Assembly: GCA_003260075.1 (NCBI GenBank)
Contig: QLIY01000211.1
Location: forward strand, 131,257-195,256
Length of the DNA stretch: 64,000 bases
From: Phallusia mammillata
Lineage: Eukaryota; Chordata; Ascidiacea; Phlebobranchia; Ascidiidae
Direction of reading: 5' to 3'
Shown: piece after piece, positions 38,501 to 53,200 of the stretch
Position numbering within the stretch: the stretch's first letter is position 1
Layout of the letters: every line of letters begins with the position of its first letter
Notes under the pieces: generated by a model
Told to the model about the DNA's origin: nothing
What the model saw: only the letters and a program-made list of their open reading frames with translations
Databases searched by the model: none
Translations under genes and position numbers: made by a program

Positions 38501-41500
38501 GCCGCCAAACCAAGAAAACTTCCAAGCACTGATGAACCACAAGAAGGTATTAGATTGTTGTGCTGTATATGTTTTCCCACTTCCCAAGTGATCTAAATGA
38601 AAAACAATCGATTTCAGAAGCACTAGTAGGCTATGATTGCTATAAATAGCGCTTTAACTTCGAATTTAAATGTCGTGCAAACTTTTCAGGGGCAAGATAC
38701 TATATTGTACTTACACGTGTAGTGAAGCGCAGTATTTTGCCGCTTACTGGTATTCATTGCAATGAGGCATGGCAAAATTGAGTACGTTGCAGTTTATTGG
38801 GTCATGTTTGCCGTCTACAAAGTTTGCAAATAAGTTTCATTCAAATACAAAGCATTGAGTAGTATGTGATAAAGCTGCAGACAGTGCACACTGTTTCAAC
38901 TTCATCAGTGCAGCTGGTGACAAGAGCTGGGCCATATAAGCTAATGCAGCCACCTTACGGCACTCCAGTTTATTTGGAGTAACAGACTGAAAAACCGATC
39001 GCAGGTCGAAACAGTGTATACCAGTGATTTTCAAACGCGGCTCTCAGGGCCGCATGCGGCTCCCAACTACTTATTTTGCGGCTCGCACCAGACTTCAGAA
39101 AAACCAATCATTGCTATTTTAGCTTTCAAGGCAATAGACTTTACCGATTTTCTGAGATCTTGTTTTTGCGGCTCCTTAGACACTTAAAACACTACCATCT
39201 GGCCCCGACAATAATAAAGTTTAAGAACCACTGGTGTATACTGTCTGCAGTTTTAAATACATTGATTCGCCATGGTTTGAAAGCGATGACTTGAAACCAT
39301 TTTATTGTCGTTTTTGTAGCGTAAATACAACACAGCTGAACTTACCACAAACGATTTTGATACCTCTTTCCCCAGTCGAGCAACAAGACGAAACCCCGAC
39401 CAAATGTGTTCGAGAAATACTCGGTGTTGAAGTGAAGTGTAGCGTCTCGTTTATCGACTTCGAAGGCAGATCCGACGGAGAATCAATGTTAAAAATCGTC
39501 CAACAGATCAAACCACGAGAGGTGATACTTGTCAGGGGAGATCCACTCGCTACAAGAAAGTTTTCTGAATCTATTAGCAAGTAAGAGCTAGGTACTTTTT
39601 GTGTCACGCAAGATTTTGCGTGTTTTTGCACCTTGGTTTTGACATATTTGCGCCAGGAAGTGTTTGTAAGAGGTGATGCTCTGAAATAGGCCATCTACGC
39701 AAAGTACTGGGCAATAGCCAGGCATTGAAAAGACGACCACCTACTACTCTAAATTAGGCGGTTTACTTCACTATTTCAGAATAGATTGTGTACTTTTATT
39801 ACTGTAGTCCAGAAAACCAGCTAAGTGACTAGAATAGATTGTATTACCATGAAGCTGGGTCATTGCATTGATAACGCAATTGATCGGAATAGGTTTCGTA
39901 TATTGCATGGTTTGAATAGTACAATGCTAGTTACAGTTTGCGCAGATTGCGTATTGTAGAGTCTTTTGAAATTGTTAGTGGAACCTCGGATGAAGCTTGT
40001 CTGCCACCTAGCGGTGACACAATAAACCTATATGTCTGTGAAAAAAGAATTGACCCGAAATGCTATTGTCCCGCTGTCTGTTGGGAGCATGTCAAATTGG
40101 TTAGCTGTGCCATTCCAATTCCTTTTACCTTGTTCCACAATGTCACAAGGCTTTTAATAAAACTTATATTACGACAAACTGACTACGACAAACTAAATCA
40201 AAATTGAAATTCTGTTGTTAAATGAACACTGTTACGATATGTGTTGTATTTAATTGGTCGAAAAAACATTTGCAAGTTTTCCAACGTGAACTTAAATGGT
40301 GCGATAAAGCTTTTTTTCCGACTAAAATTGTATTTTTGAAAAACAAATTCTTTGTTTAAAGATTGCTGAACTCTGGCGCTGGATCCACATCGGCAGTAGA
40401 GGTTTTCACTCCAGCTGTTAACGAGGTTGTTGATACGACCAAGGAGCGTCATATTTACCAGGTGTGTGATGGAACTATATACAGTATGGGTTTTATTAAA
40501 TTGCGAGGCAAAATTGTGTTATCGCTCTTATGGCAACCCTTATAGTATCTCACGCAGCGGCAGTTGTTAAATACGCCGTTTTTTACAAGTGAAAATGGAA
40601 ATCTTGTTTTGCTGCCACGTTACACAACCACCCAATTTTAGCGTTGTTGGCGCAACGCAGGATGCTTTTATTAACATGCCCAACTTTCGGTTTTCAAAAT
40701 TTATAAATACAAATCGCTATCCAACTTTAGTTTTCTGAAAAGTTCCGAAAATGTACTTTTCATAATTGAGAGAACGTATAACACAGTTAAACATACACCA
40801 CACTACGATTTGACTAAACTATATTCCTTCGCCTGTGTGAACGACACAATCAATTCCACTTGCTACTTGTAAAATACATTATGGAACGTTTGTAACCACA
40901 ATAATACTAATTCGTATTGTGCTTTTTTAAGGTGAAACTGAAGGATTCTTTGGTTGGATCTCTAAGGTTCTCTACAGCTAAAGATGCGGAGATATGTTGG
41001 CTCGATGCCAAGGTCGACTACAGTGAAGGTTTACGAGATACGGCTCAAGTTTTGTCCGCTACTCAAGTAAGATACTTTGTTTTGCAAAAATACATTTCAA
41101 ATAAATAACTTTGTTCCATTTTTAAGAAAGTTAACTAATTACATATTAATAAATTACAATTACTTTTTTGTACGAAGTTTGTAAACTTTTGCAAAATCAA
41201 CAACAAGTTATTGATTATGATTAATCGGTCCTTACTGTTTCTGATAATTATGATGATTAAGTTACCATTTTTCCAAAAAAAAAATCTTCAAATTAACGCT
41301 GGTACTGCATAGATCGCCGAAAGCACAGAAACTTCGAGGCAAATTCGACTGTCACTAGATGGCGATGAAGAGATGGACGTTGATGAGGTCGTCATGGCAA
41401 CAAGCAAAAGTACGACTGTTAATATAATCACTGTGTGTGAACCTTTATTTAAGCTTCTTCCTTTTCAGGTGCGAAATCAGAAACCAAGCCACTTAAAATC

Positions 41501-42976
41501 GCCGAATCCGAATACAAAAACGCTATTCCATGTCTCGAACCTTTAAATCTTGAAGAGGTCGGTTTTTATCATCTCGTTTTTGTTTCTAAGATTTCACCTA
41601 ATTGTTAGACAGCGTCTAAACAAAATTGATTGTTTTTTTAAGAAAAGTCCTTTTTTTTGATTTGTGTCCTTATTTGTCTTTGTATTTTTCCTATTCTACC
41701 GTGCTCTCATAACACTTACTCTCGTTCAAAAACAAAGTAAGAAACTAGTTTAGTTGGTAAAGCATTGGTTGCATAAAATCAAACAGTTTTTAAAATATTC
41801 TTTGGTTCATTTTTTATCAAAAATATCATCAGTTCTGGTCGTCCTTACTTTACCTGATGTAGCAGCCTGGTCACAAGTTTTGGTTATGTTGGTATTTCGA
41901 TACTGTAACATACTTTGTCAGCATCTGCTTCTACCAAAGCCTTCACACTGAACGCAGCAGTCTTTGATATCGCAAACGTTATTTGTAGACACCCGGGCAT
42001 CAAATATGTTTCGTTAATGAACTTCGACTTTCCGACTTCAAACAAGTTTTGGTGAAAGAAGGAATACAGGCAGAGTTTATTGGTGGAGTGCTCGTCTGTA
42101 ACAACAGTGTTGCAATCAAAAGGGTAAGTTTGTTGAAAATGTTAGTCCGGGTAGCGGGTCACATAATAAATTATGCGAGTATGAAGTTTGTTAGTGTTGT
42201 TTTTTTAGACCATGATTTTTGACAACAAATCTTGTCTTAATGAATTGCTTATTTTATATTTAAATATTTCATGTACCGAAGTTGATTCGGTTTGTCGAAT
42301 TAGCGATTTTTGAGATTTCGGTTTCGGCTAAATGATGTATTTCTATTCGGACGAAAACGAATCTTCATGCACACGACCTTGAAGTGCTCAAAAATAGTAG
42401 GATTTATGAAGTTTTATCGTTTTATGCCTACCAGACAAAAGATCAGTAATACATTTAAAAGCTGGCAACGTTGCCTGGGTCAACCTAATCGCCCAAAACT
42501 AATATCATATTTTATTACAACTGCCCCATTGCAGTAACACGACTGTTTGCACGGCAGAAAAAGGGATACGATCACATCAATATTTCTTCGCGTGACGTCA
42601 CAAAGTTTTCGGTTGGTTTCGCCAAACTTGTTCGGCAAAACAGTTGTGATTCTGAGCCTCATGAGGCAAAACTGCATTTGAAAGAAGTCCTAAAAACGAC
42701 ACAAAATTCAGGCCGTTTCCCAAGTGGTTTATAAAATTATATTTTGGCCCAAGCCGTTGCTGATTAGGTTCGGTCCATCACTCGTTTATAACTAGCCGTT
42801 GTTGCATGTAGGCCTACCTATAATGGTAACAATAAAAATGTTAAGATATACTTTAATAAGACATTTCATACATTGTTATCTAGAACCAACAAGGTCTAAT
42901 AGACATGGAGGGTTGCCTTACGGAGGATTACTACGTTATAAGAGATCTACTCTACCAGCAGTACGCCATAGTATGA
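35531..42976 (+). CDS. CPSF2: CPSF2 (CPSF100), coding exons 9-21
   Basis: Remaining exons: 35531-35653, 36176-36343, 36756-36841, 38004-38091, 38213-38319, 38449-38546, 39376-39580, 40362-40461, 40932-41066, 41313-41409, 41469-41557, 41989-42123, 42884-42976 (TGA). With exons 1-8 the total is 2,394 bases, 797 aa, close to human CPSF2 (782 aa), with every phase consistent. The section encodes the rest of beta-CASP ([35 protein letters not shown]), an acidic Ser linker ([12 protein letters not shown]), the [20 protein letters not shown] segment and the C-terminal domain ending [12 protein letters not shown]. The last residues match the vertebrate end almost exactly. Intron 14 holds a hAT-like element at 39022-39233. 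Confidence 0.97.
39022..39233. mobile_element. Non-autonomous hAT-like element
   Basis: Starts CAGTGATTTTCAAAC, ends GTTTAAGAACCACTG; perfect 8-bp duplication GTGTATAC at 39014-39021 and 39234-39241. 212 bp, inside a CPSF2 intron. Confidence 0.88.
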
Positions 42977-43134
42977 CGCACCTTTTTCCAAGCCCTTTGT
43001 TCCAAGGGTGTGTTCGTCGCTCTTCTTGCTACGCCCAACAAAGCATGACGAAAACGTGACGTGGAAAATCCACAGCGTTGTTGTGTTCCGCACTGAGAAA
43101 AAGTAGGCGATATGATTGTCGACGATATGGCGTA

Positions 43135-43140
43135 AATAAA
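43135..43140 (+). promoter_or_regulatory. Probable CPSF2 polyadenylation signal AATAAA
   Basis: Canonical hexamer about 160 bases after the CPSF2 stop codon; the first good one downstream. Confidence 0.55.
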
Positions 43141-43619
43141 ATTGCCCTGCAATCACTAACAGGTTTTATAGGAGGGTTCACCTGCTACACAGTGAATATA
43201 GGCAAATTTAGTATGTTCGCCACGATGGAACTAGTTTTAGTTCGTGCCTGCTGTTATCAGTTATATACTGGCTAAGCGATAGCAGAAAGAGAAGAAAGAC
43301 TGGTTTAGAAACGTGCTTAATTAAATTGGTCGTTTAAAACGAGGCAGGTAAGAGAAGCATTTAAGCAACAGTAATTTAAGAACAATGCACCTATTTTTTG
43401 AAAACTATCGATTTAGTTTTGACACGTTCTATCTGGGCACTTTAATGTAATGACATTTCGTGTTTTTCGAAAAATAAGAGTTGTAAAACCATAGATTATG
43501 AAACAATACTGATCAAGAAAAATCTACTTGCGGCCACGAAATGTTTGTTCCGCGCGATGGAAGCATAGAGTCACGAAGTCAGCTGGCTGTCAGTCATTAC
43601 ATGTGTAACGACGCATCGG

Positions 43620-43680
43620 CAAACAATAGGAAAAATGCACACGTCAACGTGGAAGGCAGTGATAGGTAGCTTTGGTTCAG
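43620..43680 (+). other. Candidate FUT8 5' untranslated exon (left edge approximate)
   Basis: Ends in a consensus donor TTCAG|GTAAGT. The matching acceptor would be CTATAG at 44221-44226, ten bases before the FUT8 ATG. The transcription start cannot be read from the sequence. Confidence 0.35.
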
Positions 43681-44235
43681 GTAAGTCCATCCTCTCTAAA
43701 TCCAGGTATTTGTGCGTAGAAGGTTAGGAAATCCGCTATTTTGTGAGCGGTAAACAGGACATTTGATGTGACTGTAGGGGTATTTATAGAAGAATCAAAA
43801 TTTTATTGCGGCTGCATTGTTGCATTTCAAATCTTGCAACTGGATTAAGTTTTGCAGCAAGGATTAGTGTATCAGTTTGGCGGTTTAACTTTGCTAATCT
43901 CAGCGACAGAATGAGGCTTAAAAGCAGCTGATCAGTTTGTTTACACTATAATCACTACAGTTACGTCTGCGGAAGTTTAATGGTTTCGTTATTCAGCTAA
44001 TATTAATCCATTTAGGATGTGCATTTTTCATGTAACCTGTATTATCTGATGTTTAAGCTTTAAACCTTTACCTGAAAGAAAGTGACAGTAAAGACAGTTA
44101 TTCATGTTTTTGATGTTGTTTTTGACATAAAAGTTATGGTAATTAATCAGTATTGTTTTTTTAGCTTATATTGCCCATTTTTAACATGAGCAGGTAATTT
44201 TGTGTGTGCTAAATCATTCGCTATAGTTAGTAACC

Positions 44236-47200
44236 ATGCGGCGTTATCAAGAAATAGCCCTGATTGCTGGAGTTTTTGTATGGTGCAGTACAGTGTTGTT
44301 CCTCTACAGAAGCCAGGACGCCTTGTAAGTATTTTATAAAGTTTGTAATACTGTTGTTCACAAGTTTTTGAACCGTATAAATTACTGGATTTACTTTGCA
44401 GATCAATGACCAAAGAAAACCAACATGAACTAGACCGGGCATTTAGCACAATGGAAGAGCTACAAAAACAAAACCTGCAGTTACACAAAATTGTTTCACA
44501 ATTAGGGTAATTCTCTTCACTTTTTTTTCATATTCAAGTGTTAAAAAACTTGAAATTGATACTTGGTGTTATGTCAATCGTAAGTATATGTGTTTTAACA
44601 CATTTTTTCATGTTTCAGCATGCTAAAAATGGGCAATGTAAGTTCAGCTGAAAGTGACAAGCTGATGAAAGAATTAAGGTCACAGCTGAAACAGTGTCAT
44701 GGCATCAGGCAGACTGGAAAAGAAAATTTAGGTGCAATTGGTAAGTTGTCAGCTGTACTAATACTTTGCAACAGGGGGATTGCTTCATGTATAGCGACGA
44801 AAGTACATCAAGCATGAGATGAATAATTAATGCCAAGATCCTAAAATATTGATGTGCAATTTAGTTTTTGGAATACACAAAACTCGTCCAAGTTATTCTG
44901 CATTGAAACAAAGTACCATGTTTAAAATTTGCAGACATTTTAGCTCCAACAAAGGAACATGAGACTTTGAAAAAGAAAATCCATAATGGAGTTGTGGAAT
45001 TGCTGTATTCCATTAAAACCGAGTTAAACTATTTGAAGAAATCCAATTCTCAAGAGGGTGATACAAAAGATGCTATTTCACGCTTGAGTCAGCAACAAAG
45101 GTGAGGGCCTTTAAGCTGCTTACAATGCATGTCACACTTTTCAAACACCAAGCGGGTACTATAACCACCTTCATTTAATTGGTTAAATTCTTCATTATAA
45201 AATGCTATTGAATTTATGAAACTTTATTTTACCAACTATGATTAAAAGCGGTAAATACATTTTTATATCAGGTCTATATTGATCGATATTGAAGACTTGG
45301 ATCAGCTAAACAATGATTGGAAACAAGCAGAATCAAAAGCACTTCGAGATCTTGTGATAAAGCGCATGGAATACATTCAGGTACAATTCAGTATTACCAA
45401 AAATGGCCAGGCACTGACATGTGTTTGTGCTGTTAATTAATTAGTGTCACATGTTTTCTCCTAATGTCCCTGGAGAGTTTCTTAATCTTGCCTAATGAGA
45501 CCAGCTCATTTCAACTAGCACACCATAAATCCCTGATGTGTCAGGTTTGCCAATGTTTGTCTGTTTTTTTAACCACATTGACAGAAATTGGTGTTTAGCC
45601 TTAGTACCAGGTTTCTGATTCATCTCAAATAGCAAACAGATTTAACTAACATGCCTTTGCACAACAATAACATTAACCCGTGAAGGCATTCAGTTTTTTG
45701 GTTTGGTGTTGTTTAATGTATGATTTTGTCATACCTTTGTGTTGAGTGGTCAAAAAGTTACTTTTAAATGCTACTGGTTACACAGAAAAACAGTCGAATT
45801 TCGATCTAAGTTTGTTTTTACAAGCATAAGCCATTACTATTGCTTACATGTAGCCTTGGTGGGTGGTGGCACGTTTTTTAGACACAACAATAGCATTGGT
45901 TGACGCGGAAAAGATTAAATGTGAACAAATGAGGGGAACGTTTCTCTCATAATCTTAATACACACAGTGTAGTCGTTTAAGAAAGACTTTGTTTATATAG
46001 AGGCTTATCTTCATTGAACCAATAATGATATATGACTATCTGATCGAGCAAACTATAACGTACTGAAGGCATAAACTTGTTGATTAGTACCAACATTAAT
46101 GAGTCGGCGCGTTCGGTCACTGTCAGAACCACTAATGTTGCTTTTATTATACCACTTTGTCACGTCTGCATCTGTTTCCTTCTACTATATTTATACGATT
46201 TTAAGCCGTGACTTACGAAGGTTTTTACTCTACAGTTTGTGTGGTTTACTGCCGAAATTATTTCTACTGCCGTGCCTTTTGATTTATTTAGCATTCAAAA
46301 TTTGTTTGCATGTAGACATTACACTTAACGTCCGTTCTGCTGGGCTCAGCTATTTGCAAATAGTTTTACTATGTAACCACTGAAGGAAGTATTATAAAAC
46401 AATATTATCTAACATCACAGCATGCGACCTACTGCAATCAAGTAAATACGGTACTTGATTTTTTATTCACATGTACCAATGCGTTGTTCGCGACTTAACA
46501 ATTTAACTTCAAATTAACATTAATACATACATTGCACGTAACGTCGGGTCAGAGGAAATTGTAGAAACACCGGACCTTTGACAAGGCACGTGGATTTTTT
46601 ATACTTTTATGCTCTTCTGATATAAATAAATTTCGTGATTCGTGAAGAGGGTCATGACACCACTCCAACGCCTTTTTCCGTGTTTTGCGCCCAGTTTTGA
46701 CACCTGAATTTAATTGGAAACTGTATTTAACCTTTAAGTACAAGTCGTACAACTACGTTACAACCTTATACTCTGCTTGACCCCACGATTGTGCTGCTTC
46801 CAACCAAACTGATTTTTAAAGGGTTTCCGTCGTATTACTGATACAGTATTGTCGGTGAAGAACTACCACCGTTCCTGTGAAATTTCGTTACTTTGGCAAA
46901 AAATAAAGTTGCCAACTTAATAAAATTTAATAATGCGTTTACTTTTTACGCGTTCGAGCCCCTTAGCTTGTTTGAAATACGTCGTGCATTTTGTCTACAA
47001 TTACCGACAAGTAGTGCAATTGCAGTAATAACATGAAATTCTGAAGTAAAAGGGACAGACATTTCGCCTTCATTGTCGTGGGAAAATGTTGTTTGTTAAT
47101 TATTGTACCATAAATATAAAACGAAAGTGTGTTTGTTTCATTGCAAAATAGACCGACCAAGAAAGCAAATTCTTTAGTATGCCTGTGTTAAAAACTGCTG

Positions 47201-50200
47201 GTAAAGCTATTGTTATTTCAGCACAAAATATCAAGTTCTTTTCTATCTCGCAGAACCCGAAAGACTGCGCGAATGCGAAACAACTTCTGTGTAAACTAAA
47301 CAAAGGATGTGGATTCGGTTGTCAAGTTCATCACCTCACTTACTGTTTCATGATCGCTTATGGCACTGAACGCACCTTGATAGTGGAATCCAAGAACTGG
47401 CGATACGAGCCCGGCGGATGGGAGGTTGTCTTCAAGCCCGTCAGCACAACTTGCACCAAGACGTCGAGCACGCCTGTTGGATGGAAAGGTAACTCAGGAT
47501 TTTGCTTGTTTTGCAAACTGACGGACACATTTTCTGACAGGTACCTGTTTTGTTGGCATGTTTTTATCGGAACTCTAAATTGTAGGTGTAATGATCGCGG
47601 TTTGACATGTTGCCCCCGTTGCTTAAGGAAACCTCTTAAATACCATAGGTATAGTGCCATGTATGTAATAATGTCCAAAACAAAACTACGCGCCCTTGGG
47701 ATTGAAATAATTATTAGTAATTCTAATAATATTTAGGTTGAATAATTGCAGTTTGATCGCAGCACTTACAGTAGTGACTACCGTAATTTTCCATGTATAA
47801 TGCGCAAAATTTACTTAATTTATTGTCCTAAAATCTAGGGTGCGCATTATGCATGGGTACAACAAATTTTGAAGAAAATCTGCCTCGAAATAAAACTTTA
47901 AATCACACCTTTCTTCTTGTTTGTTGTCAATCGCGCATCACATTTAGCCATCCTGCCCAACACACTTAGTCAGTAAAATTCATAATTGACGACACATCGT
48001 TTGATGCGATGGTGCAATCCTTGATGGTGTGTTATTGTCAAATACTGCACACTGCCCATTTAGCGACAACGTAAATGGGGTGATATCATTGCCGATATGC
48101 AACGGATCGAACGAAAATTTTGTATATAAGTTTGAATTTAATTATTCTGATTTTTAGGTATTTTAATCTGATACATATTAAACTTCATTTGTGTTTTAAA
48201 AATAAAAATGTTCTCTGCAAGTATTAAGATCGGTTCCGCTTGAACGCGACCAGTAAGATCTCGTTTGCTGTCACGATGTACCCTACACAATTCCTAAACA
48301 TTTTTCGCTATCGAGTTTGCGAGCACATGCGCAGTGATACTGACCGGCAGAATAACATCCGGTTGTTTCAAAAGATGATCTTTTTTCTGAAATAATTTTT
48401 TGTTTACGGATTTAAGAGTAAAAATTTGGGTGCGTATTATACATGGGTACAGGCTTTTTTCCAGCATCGACATGCCATTTTTAGGGTGCGTATTATACAC
48501 GGGGGCGCACTATACTTGGAAAATTACGGTAAGCTATAGTTGAGTATGTTTGGATTTTAGTTAGTTTTTCACTGTTAGTTAAATATTGCTTTCTTCCCGA
48601 AGAAAATTTGGTTAAGAAGTGTTAGTTTTTGACCTTCTTGATTCCATTAATAAACAAGTTTAATGAAGGCTGCTAGAAAAGAAACCCTTCACCAGAAGTG
48701 CAAAACAAATTTGTGTTACATTCGAGTAGTTACTGCCTCGCTAAGACTGATTTTCGTGCCTCTTTGCATCAGAATTGCAGAAGAATCGATAAACCACTAA
48801 TGGTTACAAATGGCGTCGTCGTCAAATCGACTTTTGCCGATTTCGATTTGTTTTCTTTTTTCTTTCCCATTCCAATCCCACCGTCACCTCTCAACTGTTT
48901 TCACTTGATCATGTATTTTAAAAAATCGCTGATAATTATGAGTCTCCCTTCATTTAGGAGGGGACGCATTGTTTTCGTTTGTATTGTTTGCTGTCTAAAG
49001 CTGGTGTGATGGACTCATTTGGCTTTTTTACCCCTAAATCACAACATTTCAAAAACATTTTTACGTACTGAAACTGAAGTACATGAGCACTAAAAATCGC
49101 ATAGTTTTATTGTTGAGAGACAGATATAGTTTTCCTATTTGTTAGTAGTACTTCTTTTTTACTGTTTGATATGGGTTTGTTACAGCGTTTTTGTGAAAAT
49201 AGGTCGTTTCAAACGTTTGTTAATTTGCACACGATTTTCATTGAGATTGTTACTTCTTCAATTACAATGCGACAGTCTCGTGTGCGGTAGATTGGCCCCA
49301 CCATGACTTACGCATTGCTGTCCTTCGGCGGTTTGCAGCAACGCTTAAAATAAACGATCAGTTGGCAAGGCGCCCTGTTTAAGTGGCCAGCGCCTACCAA
49401 CACGTTTGTTTGTCAAAATCGCTTCCACTTTGAATCACCCCAGACCGCTTTGCTGTTTCCGAACCGGCCCCAGCCAAAAGTAATACTTTCCCAATTCGGC
49501 TGGACAGTACGGCACCGGAAAAGTTTGTTCGTTAGTATCCGACATGCGACGACAAATCGATAACTCACAAATACTGCGCGTGCGTAGCAATGCCCTTCCT
49601 GACAAAGTCGGCCACCGAGGCTTATATTACATTGCATTGTGTTGGTTTAACTGACAGACTGGACCGCGGCAACAAAGGGATTGTGCGATTTTTTTTTTGC
49701 GGCCAAATAGTGCTGTTTTCCATCACTGTCCGTTTTACGTTGATTGTTGTTTATCTTAAACTGTTGAATGCTATGGCCCAGATGTCGTAATTTTTTTTGA
49801 GTGTGACAAACCTTTTTTAAAAAAAACTCCTTTTAATGTTGTTCGAAACTGAATGAAATGACAATTCATATTTTTTTACGTTTTGAACATAGGCAAACTG
49901 TTTATAGTTGCTTTTTTATCACTAATCCAATCAGCAGATCTTTGTTTAAAAAGCACTCCATGCGTCTTTTAACAAGGCCAGATAAAAGTATTTCCTATGC
50001 ATAGTCCAATATAAACGCAATAAATTTGCAAGAATCGTTACAGGATGACGTGGCCAGCGTGACAGCGATGAGTAATGCGTATTGATCTATGGAATAATCC
50101 GCTCCTGTTTAGAGCGTATAATCCCTACTGAAGATTTTGTGATTACTGTTAAGCTATCGTTGTGATACCACATGGCCCATCTGCTGGTTTTTAATCCCTT

Positions 50201-53200
50201 CAGCAATGTATTGGCTAAAAAACATTTCCAACTGTGGATTTTCTTGTATTCTGCTTTGTGTATCTTGCTACGGACTAGGGAAAAATGAGTTATCGCACGT
50301 TGTTGGCATTGCCTTGACGCAAATTTTTTTATTGGTACCTACATATCGCCATAAAGTTTCTCGACCTTTTTTCTCTCGTATTACGTAGATTTCGGAAATT
50401 GCCAGACTTTTTCCATACATCAATTTTACTCCATATAAGATTGCATATCTACATTTGCACTCAAATCACATCATATGTAGTCCTCTGGGGATAAATAGAA
50501 GTAAACAATTGTACATTACCAGCCTTTGTTGTCTCTTTGCTGACACAACAAAAACACAAGGCGCCCAACTTTAGATTTTTTAATTTTTAAACGTAAAATT
50601 TAGTTGGAAGCCAGTTTTAGAAAGACTCGTCACCTGGATATACTCTGTTAACCTGTTTTTTTTTGGCAAAACTTGCCTCGTTCACCTTTTCACGTTTCAA
50701 CACGTAACCGTCTGGAATTGGCACGTTCTTTGCACTCAAGTCTGCTTGTGACATAACACGTGCTATTCATCACACAAACAACGACGATGCTAAGAGAAAA
50801 ACTGTCCATATTTTTTAGGTTGTAGTAATGCAATTTTCAAACTTTGGTTGAGGTTGCAAGATTTTGATAATCACAAGAAGGTATAGTTGTTTACATGGAT
50901 ACACGTATATACTCAGCTCAACGACAACCATTGTTATTTGTTGGGCAAATGGGTTATCATTATTCAGGATTGACGACAAAACTCCGTTTACATTCATGAT
51001 GCAAAAATATCGAGCTGTTGCAATGCCTGATTTTGTACAAACGCCAAATATTTTCTTTTCACATTGATCGTGAGCTGGATAATGCACCAAATACCTATTA
51101 GGACCGAAATAGGCAGTTATCGTCTTTGAACATCTTGCAATCCAATTTGACTTAATGTACTCTTGTTGTATTTCAACAGGTGAATCCGAGTCTAAAGATG
51201 TCCAAACGGTTCATCTCCCAATCGTAGACGGGGTAATAAAACCTCCACCTTATATGCCTCTTGGGATTCCCGAAGACCTTGCACCCCGCCTGTTTCGCTT
51301 ACATGGCAACCCATCTGTATGGTGGGTGGGTCAGTTCATGCGATATTTGCTGAGGCCTCAGAAATGGCTGGAAGACGATTTGTTGAAAGTTGAGAAGGAG
51401 TTTGGCTTCGAGAATCCTGCAGTGGGGTGAGTGAATTACATATTATGTGGTATCACAAGAAAGCTATTGAAATTAAATGGCGGATTTGTCTGTTTACCAT
51501 GGTTTAGATAGGTGTTTTAATTTCGTTGCCTTGAAACACAAAAGTTATGCTGCCTGTCATTTTATGGTTTTAAGTGACAGCCACAGGCCTGTACCACACC
51601 TTGGTGTTTTTACCACTCTGCTTTGAGATATTGTATGATATACATGGGACTATATCATTGCACCCTTAATTGGGTTAAAACGTTTTTTGGACTATAACAT
51701 AAAAATATTCATATTTGTTAAAAAATGCCCCACGTTGTGTTGTAACAAATTCATTGGTTCCCCACCAGGGTGTCGCAGCACCCTTAACGGCCATTTTTGG
51801 GGGGGTATCGCTCTTAAAATTATTTATTTAGTCCAAATACAGAAATAAATAGGAGCGCTTGTTTTTCTCACAAAGTGAGGAAAGGCCATATGTCACCCCC
51901 TGGTTACCCTAAACAAAAAATTGTCGCAAAAATTGTCCTACGCATTTCAAACAAAATTCGAAAGGCTGTTAGAATAACGTTGTGCAAAAAATGTTGTGAC
52001 AAAGTTTACAGAAAGTTCTCCAACGGTTTTCCCCGCGTTTGCTAGTCTTGTGTAACCAATGTAATAAACGTGATAAACGTAATCATAACTTCCACTTTCC
52101 CCCTAACTGCACAGATTTTGCAAAACGAGACGCCTTTATAGAATGTAGTCAACAATTCTACAATTATTGTAGACTGTTGATAATAATTGAAAAGAATGGT
52201 TTTTTTGTGCCGCTGCTCTTTTTGGTATTCACAAGTATTAAACATCGTGTCTGAACTTATGCAGAGGATTTTGTTCGTTTGTATTTAAGGTGCGTAAATA
52301 ATGCATACATAGCCTTTATATCCAGGAAACGTAGACAACCTTACAATGTCCCCAGTGGTGTAATACCTTGCTGCGACCTTCATAAATATATTCATGAGCC
52401 TTATAACGATTCAAATTATTGGCTCTGTTACAAATATAAATCCAGTTCTTGCGCATTGTTTTTTGCAATTTGCTTATTGCATGAAAAGATATGATAGCTA
52501 TCTTTACGTTACTGTGCCAGGCCTGAATATAGAAAACCCAGTAACACTTGGTCATCCACTGTCTGCTTTGCAATTTGAATCTTTTTGGGGTAATTTCAAT
52601 GCATTCTCACAACAGTAAACCTCTGTTAACCCGGATCTTCGCCTAATTTTGTCATAAATCGACATACAAATGATTTATAATGCGGCAAGGCTTAAACTAA
52701 TCGACTTCGGTTAATTCGGATCTTCTCATAATCCGCACTAAATTTTCGGTCCAAACAGGCCCGGATTAACCGAGGTTTACTTTATGTCTAAACAAGGTTT
52801 CTTGGCGATCTGCGTAAATCAGAAATCATATAGGCGTGTATTGTTTGGGCTACACGACCTTCAAGTACCATTTTTTGCAATTACACAACATTTAATCACT
52901 GGAAAACAACCTCTATATTGCTAACATCGAATTTACAAAGGTTAGGTATATATTTACAATCCTTTTTGTACTTTCAGTATCCAGGTTCGGCGTACGGATA
53001 AGGTGGGAACGGAGGCAGCGTTTCACGGGATAGAGGAATACATGAAACACGTGGCCGAGTGGTTTGACAAGTGCGACTTGCGCTTAGCCAAGGAGCAAGC
53101 CGGAACTAAATGTGTACGTCGTGTATATCTTGCCACCGATGAACCAAACGTTCTCCCAGAAGCCGTCGAAAAGTTAGTACTAAGTGTTAAATATTTTTCT

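Larger units (their letters stand above)
42977..44235 (+). other. CPSF2 3' UTR and FUT8 5' flank
   Basis: No coding signal. The CPSF2 3' end is probably just after AATAAA at 43135-43140. A likely FUT8 leader exon ends at a CAG|GTAAGT donor at 43680/43681. Confidence 0.55.

Noticed and set aside
39938..40207. 89-codon ORF between CPSF2 exons, considered as an extra exon
   Set aside because: Exons at 39376-39580 and 40362-40461 join directly in phase and match the family without it.
46099..46383. Hydrophobic 94-codon ORF in FUT8 intron 5
   Set aside because: No splice sites or similarity; FUT8 exons 5 and 6 join directly in phase.
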